A stretch of DNA of 36,511 bases, taken from positions 1-36,511 of the IMG/VR virus record IMGVR_UViG_3300006072_000014, one strand, 5' to 3'. Positions within the stretch are counted from its first letter, which is position 1. Every line of letters begins with the position of its first letter. Shown piece after piece: positions 28,597 through 36,123 of this stretch. The translations under genes and the position numbers were made by a program. A model generated the notes under the pieces. The model made no database searches. It saw nothing but the letters and a program-made list of their open reading frames with translations, and was not told where the DNA came from. The DNA comes from a virus.

Positions 28597-29126
28597 TAGA
28601 TGACATCTTAAACGCCGTTGCCCAAGAGTGCAAGCAGTTTCTTGCTGATAGCGGCGGCACTATTATCTTAAAAACGGATTACAGCCCTAAAAAGATGGAA
28701 GGCTACACTATGCCTTTACTTATTATTGAGATGCTGCCAGCAAGCGAAGCCTATCAATATTGCGGCGGTGTAAGTCGTGTAGATTGGATGTTCAAACTAA
28801 ATTCTTACAACTATATGCCCGATGGCATGATTGACGATGATACGGATTATAGTAGGGGGTTATTGAAAGTAATTGATGATATTAGGCAGCATTTTAGTAA
28901 GGGCGTTTATATTAGTAGCCTTATGACAGATGTGTTAAATAACTACTGTTTTAAGTTTACTTTGTCTAATGTGCAGAACGCCGATAACTTAGACGGCGAA
29001 GGATTGAATATAGGCTACGGAATAGTATTTGATAGTTGTGCTATTGATCCTTCAACAAATTTTACTCAAACAAGTACGCAACCATTAACAACGGTTACGC
29101 AAGTGAATAATCCCCCGTTCAACTAA
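28593..29126 (+). CDS. probable tail terminator / head-tail joining protein
   Basis: Encodes 177 residues. The segments MPLLIIEMLPASEAYQYCGG, W-M-F-K-L-N-S-Y-N-Y, then LLKVIDDIRQHF (about 86-97) and a strand-rich C-terminal part with ADNLDGEGLNIGYGIVF match the general layout of tail terminator proteins (beta sheet, helix, beta hairpin). It is followed by a Thr/Gln-rich tail. A strong hairpin 189 bases downstream may end this operon. Assignment is by position and shape only. Confidence 0.5.
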   Translation: MIDDILNAVAQECKQFLADSGGTIILKTDYSPKKMEGYTMPLLIIEMLPASEAYQYCGGVSRVDWMFKLNSYNYMPDGMIDDDTDYSRGLLKVIDDIRQHFSKGVYISSLMTDVLNNYCFKFTLSNVQNADNLDGEGLNIGYGIVFDSCAIDPSTNFTQTSTQPLTTVTQVNNPPFN

Positions 29127-29303
29127 TAGCGATATTCGTTTTTCGGTTTCTTTTAATTCGTTTGGGTTAATATCAACATTGCAAGAGTGGTAATGTTCAT
29201 TTTCAAAAATATATTCAAAACAAACACGATGACTTTTCTCTTTATTCAATAAATAACGATGAACTTTAACTAATAACGCACTATTTTTTTTCATTTTTTT
29301 CAT
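29085..29303 (-). CDS. hypothetical protein, last of leftward cassette
   Basis: A 72-residue Lys-rich protein (MKKMKKNSALLVKVHRYLLN) with a beta segment HRVCFEYIFENEHYHSCNVD and a helix NELKETEKRISLLVERGIIH. It overlaps by 42 bases the opposite-strand end of the previous gene. The composition is coding-like and the gene fits the cassette order, but overlap and the absence of a known domain limit certainty. Confidence 0.5.
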   Translation of the reverse strand: MKKMKKNSALLVKVHRYLLNKEKSHRVCFEYIFENEHYHSCNVDINPNELKETEKRISLLVERGIIHLRNRC

Positions 29304-29314
29304 GTGTGTTTTAT

Positions 29315-29341
29315 CCCGTTGGTGTGTCTACACCTGACGGG
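29315..29341 (+). terminator. intrinsic terminator after head-tail joining genes
   Basis: CCCGT (29315-29319) and ACGGG (29337-29341) with inner GGTGT (29321-29325)/ACACC (29330-29334) around GTCT make a strong hairpin, followed by TTTATTTATTTA. It lies just beyond the tail genes and inside the leftward cassette, so it likely stops rightward transcription. Confidence 0.7.
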
Positions 29342-29346
29342 TTTAT

Positions 29347-29511
29347 TTATTTATAAACCCCATTTATATAAATAATCTCATACCTATCCAAGTAATTAAA
29401 CAAACTTCTTTCATTTATACCTAATAACCTAGCGGCATCCCGTTTGGTTCTAGCGAGGTTTAATGCTTTAACAGTTGCACGCCTTATGTGGTAGTCGATG
29501 TTGAGTATCAT
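29347..29511 (-). CDS. small Fis-type helix-turn-helix protein
   Basis: A 54-residue frame, MILNIDYHIRRATVKALNLA onward, with RDAARLLGINERSLFNYLDR. That matches the Fis/NtrC-type helix-turn-helix (A-x-x-L-G-I-x-x-x-[ST]-L-[FY]-x-x-L). It is preceded by an ATGA overlap with the 75-residue gene and lies in the leftward cassette. It is a good candidate for a DNA-binding regulator of the cassette or late genes. Confidence 0.7.
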   Translation of the reverse strand: MILNIDYHIRRATVKALNLARTKRDAARLLGINERSLFNYLDRYEIIYINGVYK

Positions 29512-29735
29512 ACAAGATTCATTTTTAAGCCAGTAGTAATACCGTCCTTTATTCTATCTAAATCCCATTTTGCAAATCTGTAAAAACTGTAATGCCAAGG
29601 TTCTGATGGTATTCCCGAAACGCTAACAGCATGAACCCAATATTTGATAAATAAAAAAGACTTTTGTTTTTCTATTACCCAACCTTTAGGGTAACGTTTG
29701 ATGCGATAATTTACGCCGTTGATTTTAGCTGTCAT
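29508..29735 (-). CDS. hypothetical protein
   Basis: A 75-residue protein with many Trp, Tyr and Phe residues (MTAKINGVNYRIKRYPKGWV; WVHAVSVSGIPSEPWHYSFY). Beta structure is likely in the first half. Its ATG overlaps the stop of the preceding gene. Function is unknown; it may pair with the helix-turn-helix gene downstream. Confidence 0.6.
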   Translation of the reverse strand: MTAKINGVNYRIKRYPKGWVIEKQKSFLFIKYWVHAVSVSGIPSEPWHYSFYRFAKWDLDRIKDGITTGLKMNLV

Positions 29736-29977
29736 TTTAATTCTAAATTATTTTTTATATGTAATGGTATTGCGACCTCTTTACCCCCTTTAATCATTCG
29801 CCACCCAATGCGTTTATAATATTGACCGCCGAACCTTCGAAGTACAGTTACTACATAACTATATCTTTCTTCCTGCACTTTTATTTCAGTCGTGTACGAC
29901 TTACCTAGTTTGTCATCTAGCTTGCCAATAGTAACCGTACACTGCGGGCGATTGAGATAAAATATTTGTAGGCTCAT
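29732..29977 (-). CDS. hypothetical protein
   Basis: An 81-residue protein with beta-strand character (MSLQIFYLNRPQCTVTIGKL; EERYSYVVTVLRRFGGQYYK) and a basic middle. It is joined to its neighbours by ATGA overlaps at both ends. No known domain is visible. Confidence 0.6.
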   Translation of the reverse strand: MSLQIFYLNRPQCTVTIGKLDDKLGKSYTTEIKVQEERYSYVVTVLRRFGGQYYKRIGWRMIKGGKEVAIPLHIKNNLELK

Positions 29978-30162
29978 TTTTTAGACCATTTATTGTTAGC
30001 AAATGTATAACCCATACTTTCAAAAAACTTTTTAATAGTAGCAGGTTTTAATAAGCCTACCTTATATTGTATCATACACCTACTAAAGCTGGATTGCGGC
30101 ATAATACCGATATATGGCTTTACCTTTTGTTTCAATTCGGCGTAAACTTCTTGTTCTGTCAT
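29974..30162 (-). CDS. first gene of leftward cassette, hypothetical
   Basis: A 62-residue basic helical protein (MTEQEVYAELKQKVKPYIGI; ATIKKFFESMGYTFANNKWS). The K-P-x-T-I-K-x-F-F segment could be a recognition helix, so DNA binding is possible. It begins 23 bases from a minus-strand promoter box and is followed by ATGA overlaps down the cassette. Confidence 0.6.
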   Translation of the reverse strand: MTEQEVYAELKQKVKPYIGIMPQSSFSRCMIQYKVGLLKPATIKKFFESMGYTFANNKWSKK

Positions 30163-30184
30163 AATTGCGTTATATTACAATATG

Positions 30185-30213
30185 CAAATATAGTGTTTTT
30201 TTATTTACACAAA
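30185..30213 (-). promoter_or_regulatory. leftward promoter of inserted cassette (TTTG-N17-TATATTTG)
   Basis: On the minus strand TTTG (30213-30210) and TATATTTG (30192-30185) are separated by 17 bases, the best-spaced promoter in the window. It points to the leftward cassette starting at 30162 with about 20 bases of leader. Confidence 0.7.
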
Positions 30214-30230
30214 CACAATATATAATAAAA

Positions 30231-30238
30231 TACTTTTG
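30231..30238 (+). promoter_or_regulatory. Bacteroidota -7 promoter box TACTTTTG, leaderless
   Basis: TACTTTTG is the same box as at 23782. The ATG of the capsid polyprotein follows after four bases. No obvious -33 TTG is present. It diverges from the leftward cassette promoter. Confidence 0.5.
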
Positions 30239-30242
30239 TGTC

Positions 30243-32711
30243 ATGGCAGGTAAAAGAATTTATTTCACAACGGAAACACCTAATGACCAATGCGGCGTTA
30301 TTCCTAATAGTGTAATTGATTTCACCCGTTTTAATGCTAACCCCGTAGTTTTAAAAGAGCACGTTTGGAATAGCGACCCGATAGGACTATGGACTGAAAT
30401 ACAATTAGATAGTAAAGGATATAGCGGCGTTCCCGTTTTCCACAAACTAACAGAAGCAAGTAAAGAAACGGCGGCGTTGTATGAGGGGGGATGGTTAAGG
30501 GCTTGCTCAATAGGTGGCGAAGCGATATGGGAAACAAACGCAGCAGGTCAATTGGTATTAGATAAACAAGGTAACAAAATTTGTAAAGTTTTCTATCTAT
30601 ACGAAATATCAATAGTGACACTTCCATCAAATGAAGATGCTACACAAGTAGAACCCGTTGCATTGGCAGCGAAGATATACAACAGCGAAGAAATAGACAC
30701 TTTGACACGCACAATAACAACTCTTTCGAGTAAATATTCAATCACTAATAATAAAACAAACGAAACAATGGCAGAAGAAGTAACACCAGTAGCACCCGAA
30801 AATACAGAGGTGACTGCTAACACTACTACACTTGCAGCCGATGCAAAAGGTACAGGCTTGCCACAATGGTTTAAAGATATCATTGGGTTAGGCGGTAATA
30901 TTTCTTTTGGCAGCAAGAAAGAAACATTTGAAGATGCCCCAGCACCGAAAGGTCCGCCTGATTCTACACTACCGAAAAAAGTAGATGTAGGGCAACCAAA
31001 TGAGCAAGATGTTAAACTGAAAGCTAAAGCTGAAAAAGCTAAAAAGCTAGAGGAAGCGAAAAGTAAATTAGACGAAGCCACCAAGAAATTGGAAGCCGCT
31101 AAGAAAAAAGCAAATGCAGAAGATGCAAGTGCAGAAGATAAAGAAGCCTACGAGGCTTGCAAGATGGAAGCAGAAGATGCTATGAAGGCTTGCGACAAAT
31201 ACGCTGCTGAAGGTGATGATGAGGCAGATGTAGAAGAAGGTAAAGCAGAGAAAACTAAGAACAGCGCAATTAAGCCCGTTCTTAAATCCGTTGAACAATT
31301 AAAAACAGAATATAAAATGGCAACCGCACCCGTAGTTACCGCTAAAGTAAAGGCTTACGGCGGTAAGACCTTCACACAGTTGATGGCATCAACTGACGAA
31401 AGAGACAAATCACTTATTGACAGGGCAAAAAAAGGAATACAACACAATGAAGTATCCGAATATGCTGCTGTATTAAGTTCAATCATTGCAGACCCTAAGT
31501 ATAGGGCAGTAGTTGATAAAACCCGTATCCATAACACCACAATGGCACAAATGCAAGATGCACAAGTGAACGTTAACGGTAGACAAGGTGGAATAGGTTT
31601 GTCATCTATTATGGGCGAATTGCAAAGAGGTGAAGTAGCAGTATTGGGCGCAAATGGTCAAACTGTAAACATATCTAACCTTAGCGCAGGTCGTGAAAGA
31701 GTAGCTTTAACAAGTACTGACGCTGCACTTGCTAGTCCTGCATTAAATACGATTGAATGGCTTTCTTTAGCTATCTTCAATTTGTTCCCAACAACGAGCT
31801 GGAAAAACGACATTCCAATGTTCGGCGCACAATACACAGGCGCAAACACAGGTATTATATGGGCTAACATAGCAGCCGCTCCAACAGTATATAAAGGCAA
31901 TAAACCTAGCACTAGCGTTTATACTTATAGCGATACTGCGGTTAGTTTGGCACTTACGCCATATTGGTTACAACCAATGCAATGGACACCATTAACAATG
32001 CACCAACTTAGATACGACCAAATGGGTACAGGTTGGGCGCAAGCGTTCATGGTGTTAAATACTGCAATTGATGATACATTGCTTTATACTTTAGCTTCAA
32101 CAGTTCCTGCAAGTTCAATCGTAGCAACTAGCGGTATTAGTGGTTATCAAACATTGCCTACAACCGTACAAATCGGCGGTTCAGCAGCATATAACAAATT
32201 CTATTACAATCAAACGTACTCAGGTTCACTTGTTGCACCAGTATTGAATGATATTGTAAACTTAGAACAACTTTATGCAGCGCAAAACTTGCAACTAGAA
32301 GGAGAAAAAACTACTTTGGTAGCTGACCCTATTATGATTGCTTCATTGAACAAAGACCCCGAAACTAAGTCATTGCTTACCCGTTGGGTAAATGATAACG
32401 GTGGTGGTTCATTTGTTAAGTTCAAAAATACAATTTTGAACGAAAGAAGCAGAACAATCATAGTTAACCCTGCTGCATCAAACCAAGTAGTTGATCCAAC
32501 AGGTATTATACCATCAACTGCAATAAGTGCAGGTTTGAGTTTTGTACCTTCACAAGTAGGTATGGGTATTGGGATGCTTGATGTGTTTATGGTTCAAGAC
32601 CCTGTTAACTACGGATATACAATGAGTGCTGATATTCGTATGGGTATCGTTCCATTGCGTGCTAACTTTAACGGTACTGCTATCCTTAATTACGGCGCAC
32701 CAAACGTTTAA
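30243..32711 (+). CDS. prohead protease-scaffold-major capsid polyprotein
   Basis: The ATG at 30243 (MAGKRIYFTTETPNDQ) is used because the earlier one at 30165 lies before the promoter box. The 822-residue product has three parts. A HK97-type prohead protease occupies about 1-150 (His in L-K-E-H-V-W, Ser in A-C-S-I-G-G-E). A scaffold-like Lys/Glu/Ala-rich coiled coil covers about 245-335, and a capsid domain runs from about 360 to the end (E-W-L-S-L-A-I-F-N-L-F; Y-W-L-Q-P-M-Q-W-T-P). In-frame ATGs with A-rich context at 30768 and 31317 could give scaffold-capsid or capsid products alone. A terminator follows. Fusion of protease and capsid in one frame is less usual than separate genes. Confidence 0.8.
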   Translation: MAGKRIYFTTETPNDQCGVIPNSVIDFTRFNANPVVLKEHVWNSDPIGLWTEIQLDSKGYSGVPVFHKLTEASKETAALYEGGWLRACSIGGEAIWETNAAGQLVLDKQGNKICKVFYLYEISIVTLPSNEDATQVEPVALAAKIYNSEEIDTLTRTITTLSSKYSITNNKTNETMAEEVTPVAPENTEVTANTTTLAADAKGTGLPQWFKDIIGLGGNISFGSKKETFEDAPAPKGPPDSTLPKKVDVGQPNEQDVKLKAKAEKAKKLEEAKSKLDEATKKLEAAKKKANAEDASAEDKEAYEACKMEAEDAMKACDKYAAEGDDEADVEEGKAEKTKNSAIKPVLKSVEQLKTEYKMATAPVVTAKVKAYGGKTFTQLMASTDERDKSLIDRAKKGIQHNEVSEYAAVLSSIIADPKYRAVVDKTRIHNTTMAQMQDAQVNVNGRQGGIGLSSIMGELQRGEVAVLGANGQTVNISNLSAGRERVALTSTDAALASPALNTIEWLSLAIFNLFPTTSWKNDIPMFGAQYTGANTGIIWANIAAAPTVYKGNKPSTSVYTYSDTAVSLALTPYWLQPMQWTPLTMHQLRYDQMGTGWAQAFMVLNTAIDDTLLYTLASTVPASSIVATSGISGYQTLPTTVQIGGSAAYNKFYYNQTYSGSLVAPVLNDIVNLEQLYAAQNLQLEGEKTTLVADPIMIASLNKDPETKSLLTRWVNDNGGGSFVKFKNTILNERSRTIIVNPAASNQVVDPTGIIPSTAISAGLSFVPSQVGMGIGMLDVFMVQDPVNYGYTMSADIRMGIVPLRANFNGTAILNYGAPNV

Positions 32712-32720
32712 ATAAACTAA

Positions 32721-32743
32721 GCCCCCGATGTAATATTGGGGGC
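32721..32743 (+). terminator. intrinsic terminator after capsid gene
   Basis: GCCCCC (32721-32726) and GGGGGC (32738-32743) form a perfect 6-bp GC stem around an AT-rich loop, followed by TATTTTA and a second T-run. It lies nine bases after the capsid stop and may limit readthrough into tail genes, so that capsid is made in excess. Confidence 0.75.
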
Positions 32744-32775
32744 TATTTTAAAACTTTTATAAACAACAATTAACA

Positions 32776-33261
32776 ATGAAGAAGTTATTAATTATCGCTT
32801 TATTATTTATTTCAGCTAGTTCTTTCGCACAGACAAGAACTTACACCGCTAACAACATCCAACAAGGTCAATACATTGACTTAGGTGGTACTCCAACTAC
32901 CCCAACGGATAGTTTGCAAGTAACCGATTCTTTGGCTTACATAGTGCCTATTACCCACTTAAATGTAAATGACGTATTTCATACTTTTTATTGGCAAAAA
33001 GTAGGCGCAAGTACAGCTACTTTGACTATCAATTACTTCCAAAGTAACGACAATGTAAACTATTTCGCAGTACCCAAAGGGGCGGCTCAAAGTGCATATA
33101 CAAAAACTTTCACCCTTTCGGCTTCAACTCCTAATTATGTTTCATTTGCAGCCGACACGGCATTATTGCAAGGTCGTTATTTGAAAATTCAATGTATTAC
33201 ATCAAGCACTGCAAGCGTAAAGGGATATTTGAGCCATAGGGTAAAGACGAATATTAAGTAA
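32776..33261 (+). CDS. secreted/virion-associated protein with signal peptide
   Basis: A 161-residue protein with a clear signal peptide (MKKLLIIALLFISASSFAQ, cleavage probably after A18) and a mature beta-sandwich-like domain with D-S-L, T-L-T-I-N-Y-F-Q-S-N-D-N-V-N-Y-F-A-V and G-R-Y-L-K-I-Q-C. The motif F-Q-S-N-D-x-x-N-[YW] is frequent in beta-sandwich proteins of phages. A signal peptide is not expected for a normal capsid part, so an envelope role or a host-derived sequence is possible. Confidence 0.6.
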   Translation: MKKLLIIALLFISASSFAQTRTYTANNIQQGQYIDLGGTPTTPTDSLQVTDSLAYIVPITHLNVNDVFHTFYWQKVGASTATLTINYFQSNDNVNYFAVPKGAAQSAYTKTFTLSASTPNYVSFAADTALLQGRYLKIQCITSSTASVKGYLSHRVKTNIK

Positions 33262-33281
33262 CCACAAAAAAAATAAAACAC

Positions 33282-33659
33282 ATGAGTAGCATTCAATTTG
33301 AAAGACTGCACGAGCATAACTTAAAGTTATTAAAGGCAAGTGTAAAGAAGTTTGGAACGGTTTGGATTCACGGGGATGGCAATATTTACAATAGCAAAGA
33401 AAATAGCGACATCGCTCAAAAGTATGTGAATACACCTTTTACGCCGCCAACCTACAGGGCTAAGTTTACCGCTTTAGATAAATTGCCTACTACATTGGAA
33501 GAACTAGAAATAGCTTTACAAAATGGTAGGATGAATGAAATAAAAGAGGAAAAAGTAGCGACAGTAACAAACAGTTTGCCTACCGTTTCATTGGATGACG
33601 AAGAAGAAGAAGTAACAGTTATTAAAGAAACAAAGCCTACCGCTAAGGCAAATAAATAA
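33282..33659 (+). CDS. hypothetical protein, acidic C-terminus
   Basis: The 125-residue product has a helical first part (ERLHEHNLKLLKASVKKFGT), then V-W-I-H-G-D-G-N-I-Y, a helix TLEELEIALQNGRM and a disordered tail with D-D-E-E-E-E followed by a K-rich end. It sits between the secreted protein and the sheath gene. It could be a tail-assembly or baseplate-linked factor, without firm support. Confidence 0.6.
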   Translation: MSSIQFERLHEHNLKLLKASVKKFGTVWIHGDGNIYNSKENSDIAQKYVNTPFTPPTYRAKFTALDKLPTTLEELEIALQNGRMNEIKEEKVATVTNSLPTVSLDDEEEEVTVIKETKPTAKANK

Positions 33660-33670
33660 TACTTACAAAA

Positions 33671-35074
33671 ATGGCTGAACATTTAATTAAAATTAGTGTA
33701 GTAAACAATCAAACAGGCGTTGCACCTTCAAGTGACGGCGTTATTATGATGTTTATTCACGCAACTGCAATAGGCTCAACCTTTGCACTAGATACGCCCT
33801 ACTTGCTTACTAAGTTAGCAGATGCGACAGCCTTAGGGATTACAGCCGCAAATGATGCCACCAATGCAATAGCTTTATTCCAACAAATAAACGACTTCTA
33901 TGCAGGTGGCACAAATGACGGTTTATTATTGTGGGTTCAAGGCGTGGCAAAAGCTACTGCAATGGCTACTTATGTTGCAGGGACAGCCTTTGCAAACGGT
34001 GTAAGGGCAACAAGCGCAAGCAGCCCAAGCAATAGGGCTAAGATGATAGGTATCTGCTACAAATTGCCAACAGCAACACAAAATGCAACAGATTTCCCTG
34101 CCGATGTACCAGCGACTATCACAGCATTGCAAGCTACACAAGTAAGTCTATTTGCGCAAGGCTATCAATTTAGTGCAATAGTAGACGGCTACAATATGAG
34201 TACAACTGTAACGCCTTCAACAATTGGAGATATTAGTTTGAAGTTGTGTAGTTCTATTTCACTATGTATTACGGGAACACAACCTAACGGTGTTAGTTCG
34301 GTAGGTTTGGCTTTGTCACGCTTTGCACAAATATCAATCGGTCACGGTTTCGGCGCAGTTGCAGATGGCAGCGTAGCTAACACAGCGTATTTAACTAAGT
34401 CTTTGGCGATACAAGCAAGTGGCACATTGACAGTAGGTAAAGTTTACACCGTTTACAATGGTAGTGTGGTTTACAATAGTGTTACTTATGTTAGTGGAAC
34501 GGATTCACAACCTACACAATTTACGGCGGTAACAGGGTTCACAACTTTCACTACACCCGATACGGGTTATTGTGTAGAAGCTTTTGCACCAGTGATAACA
34601 CTTTCACCAAGTAATGCAAATGGTACAGGTGACATTGACTATTTAGGCGCAAAGCAATATATGTTCTTACGTCCGTGGTTTAATAAATCAGGATTCTATT
34701 GGAACGATGGCGCAACTTGTACAAGTTCAACACTAGCACTTAGTACACAAGAATATAACCGTGTAGCAAACGCTTTGAGTGCTGATGCTTTAGCTTTCTT
34801 TATTAATCAAATTGGAAGTAACCAACCATTAGACACTAAAACGGGTGCAATTGCTCAAAACGTTCTTAATAGCCTTCAACAACAATTCTATGACGAGTAT
34901 ATCTCGCCGTTAAGCGTTGTAAACGGTGGCACAGGCGATTTGACAGACGGTAAATTGATACTAAGCGCACCAAACTTTAATAGTACTAAAACTATGAAGT
35001 TTCAGTTACAGATAGTGCCTACTCCAATATTAGGAAGCGTTACGGGAACTATTCAATTTGTTTCAACTTTATAA
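33671..35074 (+). CDS. contractile tail sheath protein (DUF2586)
   Basis: The 467-residue protein matches DUF2586 sheath proteins: N-terminal V-V-N-N-Q-T-G-V-A-P-S-S-D-G-V, middle helix-rich part, and late I-D-Y-L-G-A-K-Q-Y-M-F-L-R-P-W-F-N-K-S-G-F-Y-W-N-D-G-A (about 331-357). A beta-rich segment at about 254-312 (LTVGKVYTVYNGSVVYNS, then TGFTTFTTPDTGY) looks like an inserted module exposed on the sheath surface. The sheath contracts to drive the tube into the host. With the tube gene behind it, this shows myovirus-like morphology. Confidence 0.85.
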   Translation: MAEHLIKISVVNNQTGVAPSSDGVIMMFIHATAIGSTFALDTPYLLTKLADATALGITAANDATNAIALFQQINDFYAGGTNDGLLLWVQGVAKATAMATYVAGTAFANGVRATSASSPSNRAKMIGICYKLPTATQNATDFPADVPATITALQATQVSLFAQGYQFSAIVDGYNMSTTVTPSTIGDISLKLCSSISLCITGTQPNGVSSVGLALSRFAQISIGHGFGAVADGSVANTAYLTKSLAIQASGTLTVGKVYTVYNGSVVYNSVTYVSGTDSQPTQFTAVTGFTTFTTPDTGYCVEAFAPVITLSPSNANGTGDIDYLGAKQYMFLRPWFNKSGFYWNDGATCTSSTLALSTQEYNRVANALSADALAFFINQIGSNQPLDTKTGAIAQNVLNSLQQQFYDEYISPLSVVNGGTGDLTDGKLILSAPNFNSTKTMKFQLQIVPTPILGSVTGTIQFVSTL

Positions 35075-35085
35075 AACAATAACAA

Positions 35086-35502
35086 ATGCCTAATTATAAC
35101 GCATTAATTATAACAGCAGCCGAGTATAAGGTAGCGTGGAATATCCCCGGTACGGCTGTTTTTCCTTTACTTACTGTAAACGAAGTAGGGTGGACTGAAA
35201 CGCAAGAAGGTGAGCTAATCTATTCGGTTGGTGATGTTAACCCTATTGGAAACAAAGGAAACGCACTAGCAGTAAAGGGTAAGATAACTATTCAAGAGGG
35301 TGAATTACAGGCTATTTTAACAGCAGTAGGCGTTAATAGTGTAAATTTAGTTCCCTCAAGTACTATTGCAGTAGTAAGCCTACAAAATGCAGCATCTTAC
35401 ACTTTTACTCAATTAGTATTCACATCTTCCGCAATTAGTGTAAAAGCTAAAGATAAGGAGAGTATGAGAAACATTGATTTTACAGCGTTAGCAGTAGTTT
35501 AA
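35086..35502 (+). CDS. tail tube protein
   Basis: The 138-residue beta-rich protein has the position, size and layout of a contractile tail tube protein: N-x-x-I-I-T-A-A-E-Y, G-W-T-E-T-Q-E-G-E-L-I-Y-S-V-G-D-V-N-P-I-G, then I-T-I-Q-E-G-E-L. It follows the sheath gene by 11 bases. Six-fold rings of this protein form the tube through which DNA passes. Confidence 0.75.
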   Translation: MPNYNALIITAAEYKVAWNIPGTAVFPLLTVNEVGWTETQEGELIYSVGDVNPIGNKGNALAVKGKITIQEGELQAILTAVGVNSVNLVPSSTIAVVSLQNAASYTFTQLVFTSSAISVKAKDKESMRNIDFTALAVV

Positions 35503-35518
35503 ATTAAATACACAACAC

Positions 35519-35917
35519 ATGGAAAAGGTTTTCAAAAAGGAGATTACTTTCCTTAGTAAGCAGCCCGTAATGGAAGCGACTAAGGATAATAAATTAGGGG
35601 AAATTATCGAAGTTGAGGTTACGAAAGAAGCCGTTTTTAAAGATTTAAGCCGTACGGATAGAAACCAAAGGGACTTAGTGTTTTCTATCATGGGGACGAT
35701 GAAGCAAAGCGGAACTAATAAGGCTACTATTGACAGCGAAGGGATAGCTACATTGACAGATAAGGCTATTGAATTATTGTTGATTACAGATGCAAAAGGC
35801 TTTACAGTTGGCGATAAGACAGAATTTTTAAATGATAATATTGCTGTTTTAAACTTTGGGCTTTGGTTCTTTTCAGAGAAGGTTACCCCTTTTTTTGCTC
35901 AATTGAAAGTGAATTAG
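35519..35917 (+). CDS. tail assembly chaperone (short form)
   Basis: The 132-residue protein lies between the tube and tape-measure genes, where phages encode tail assembly chaperones. It includes K-D-L-S-R-T-D-R-N-Q-R-D-L-V-F-S-I (about 41-57) and L-T-D-K-A-I-E-L-L-L-I (about 79-89), a helical protein. Near its 3' end the frame reads CCT-TTT-TTT-GCT over seven T bases, permitting a -1 shift. Like lambda G, it is probably the short partner of a frameshift pair that helps tape-measure folding. Confidence 0.75.
   Translation: MEKVFKKEITFLSKQPVMEATKDNKLGEIIEVEVTKEAVFKDLSRTDRNQRDLVFSIMGTMKQSGTNKATIDSEGIATLTDKAIELLLITDAKGFTVGDKTEFLNDNIAVLNFGLWFFSEKVTPFFAQLKVN
35890..35896 (+). other. T7 slippery site (T TTT TTT) for -1 frameshift
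   Basis: The zero frame reads CC-T-TTT-TTT-GCT, so heptamer T-TTT-TTT at 35890-35896 fits the X-XXY-YYZ rule. A -1 shift enters an open frame to 36123. Position near the end of the short chaperone is as in lambda G/GT. Confidence 0.8.
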
Positions 35918-36123
35918 AAGAAATAAATTACAGCCAAGAAACGGCTAAAACTAAATTAATCGCTCGAAATGCTGTTTTTTATAATAAAACAATGTTTCGG
36001 GCGTTTTTAATGTATAGCGGTAAAGAGTTGGAAGATATGACATTGCAGGAGTATATGGATTGTCAAATAATGTTACCCGAAGTATTAAGAATTATTCACG
36101 CACCTTTTCAAAATAACGAATAA
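35896..36123 (+). CDS. tail assembly chaperone extension (frameshift product)
   Basis: A frame read after a -1 slip: C-S-I-E-S-E-L-E-E-I-N-Y, then TKLIARNAVFYNKTMFRAFL and M-D-C-Q-I-M-L-P-E-V-L-R-I-I, 75 residues. Together with the first 126 residues upstream it gives a 201-residue long form. An ATG at 35863 of the same frame exists but lies in the first gene and is probably not used. The tape-measure start overlaps its stop codon. This long/short chaperone system is a conserved feature of tailed phages, though the frame itself is inferred from sequence. Confidence 0.75.
   Translation, partial: CSIESELEEINYSQETAKTKLIARNAVFYNKTMFRAFLMYSGKELEDMTLQEYMDCQIMLPEVLRIIHAPFQNNE

Noticed and set aside
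30593-31298. Leftward hydrophobic frames opposite the capsid polyprotein
   Set aside because: They mirror the Lys/Glu/Ala-rich scaffold region; antisense of such sequence looks like Phe/Leu/Ser-rich membrane protein. No promoter or start context supports them.
35863-36123. Separate gene starting at ATG 35863
   Set aside because: The start lies within the tail chaperone gene and the frame is better explained as the -1 extension after the T7 slippery site.
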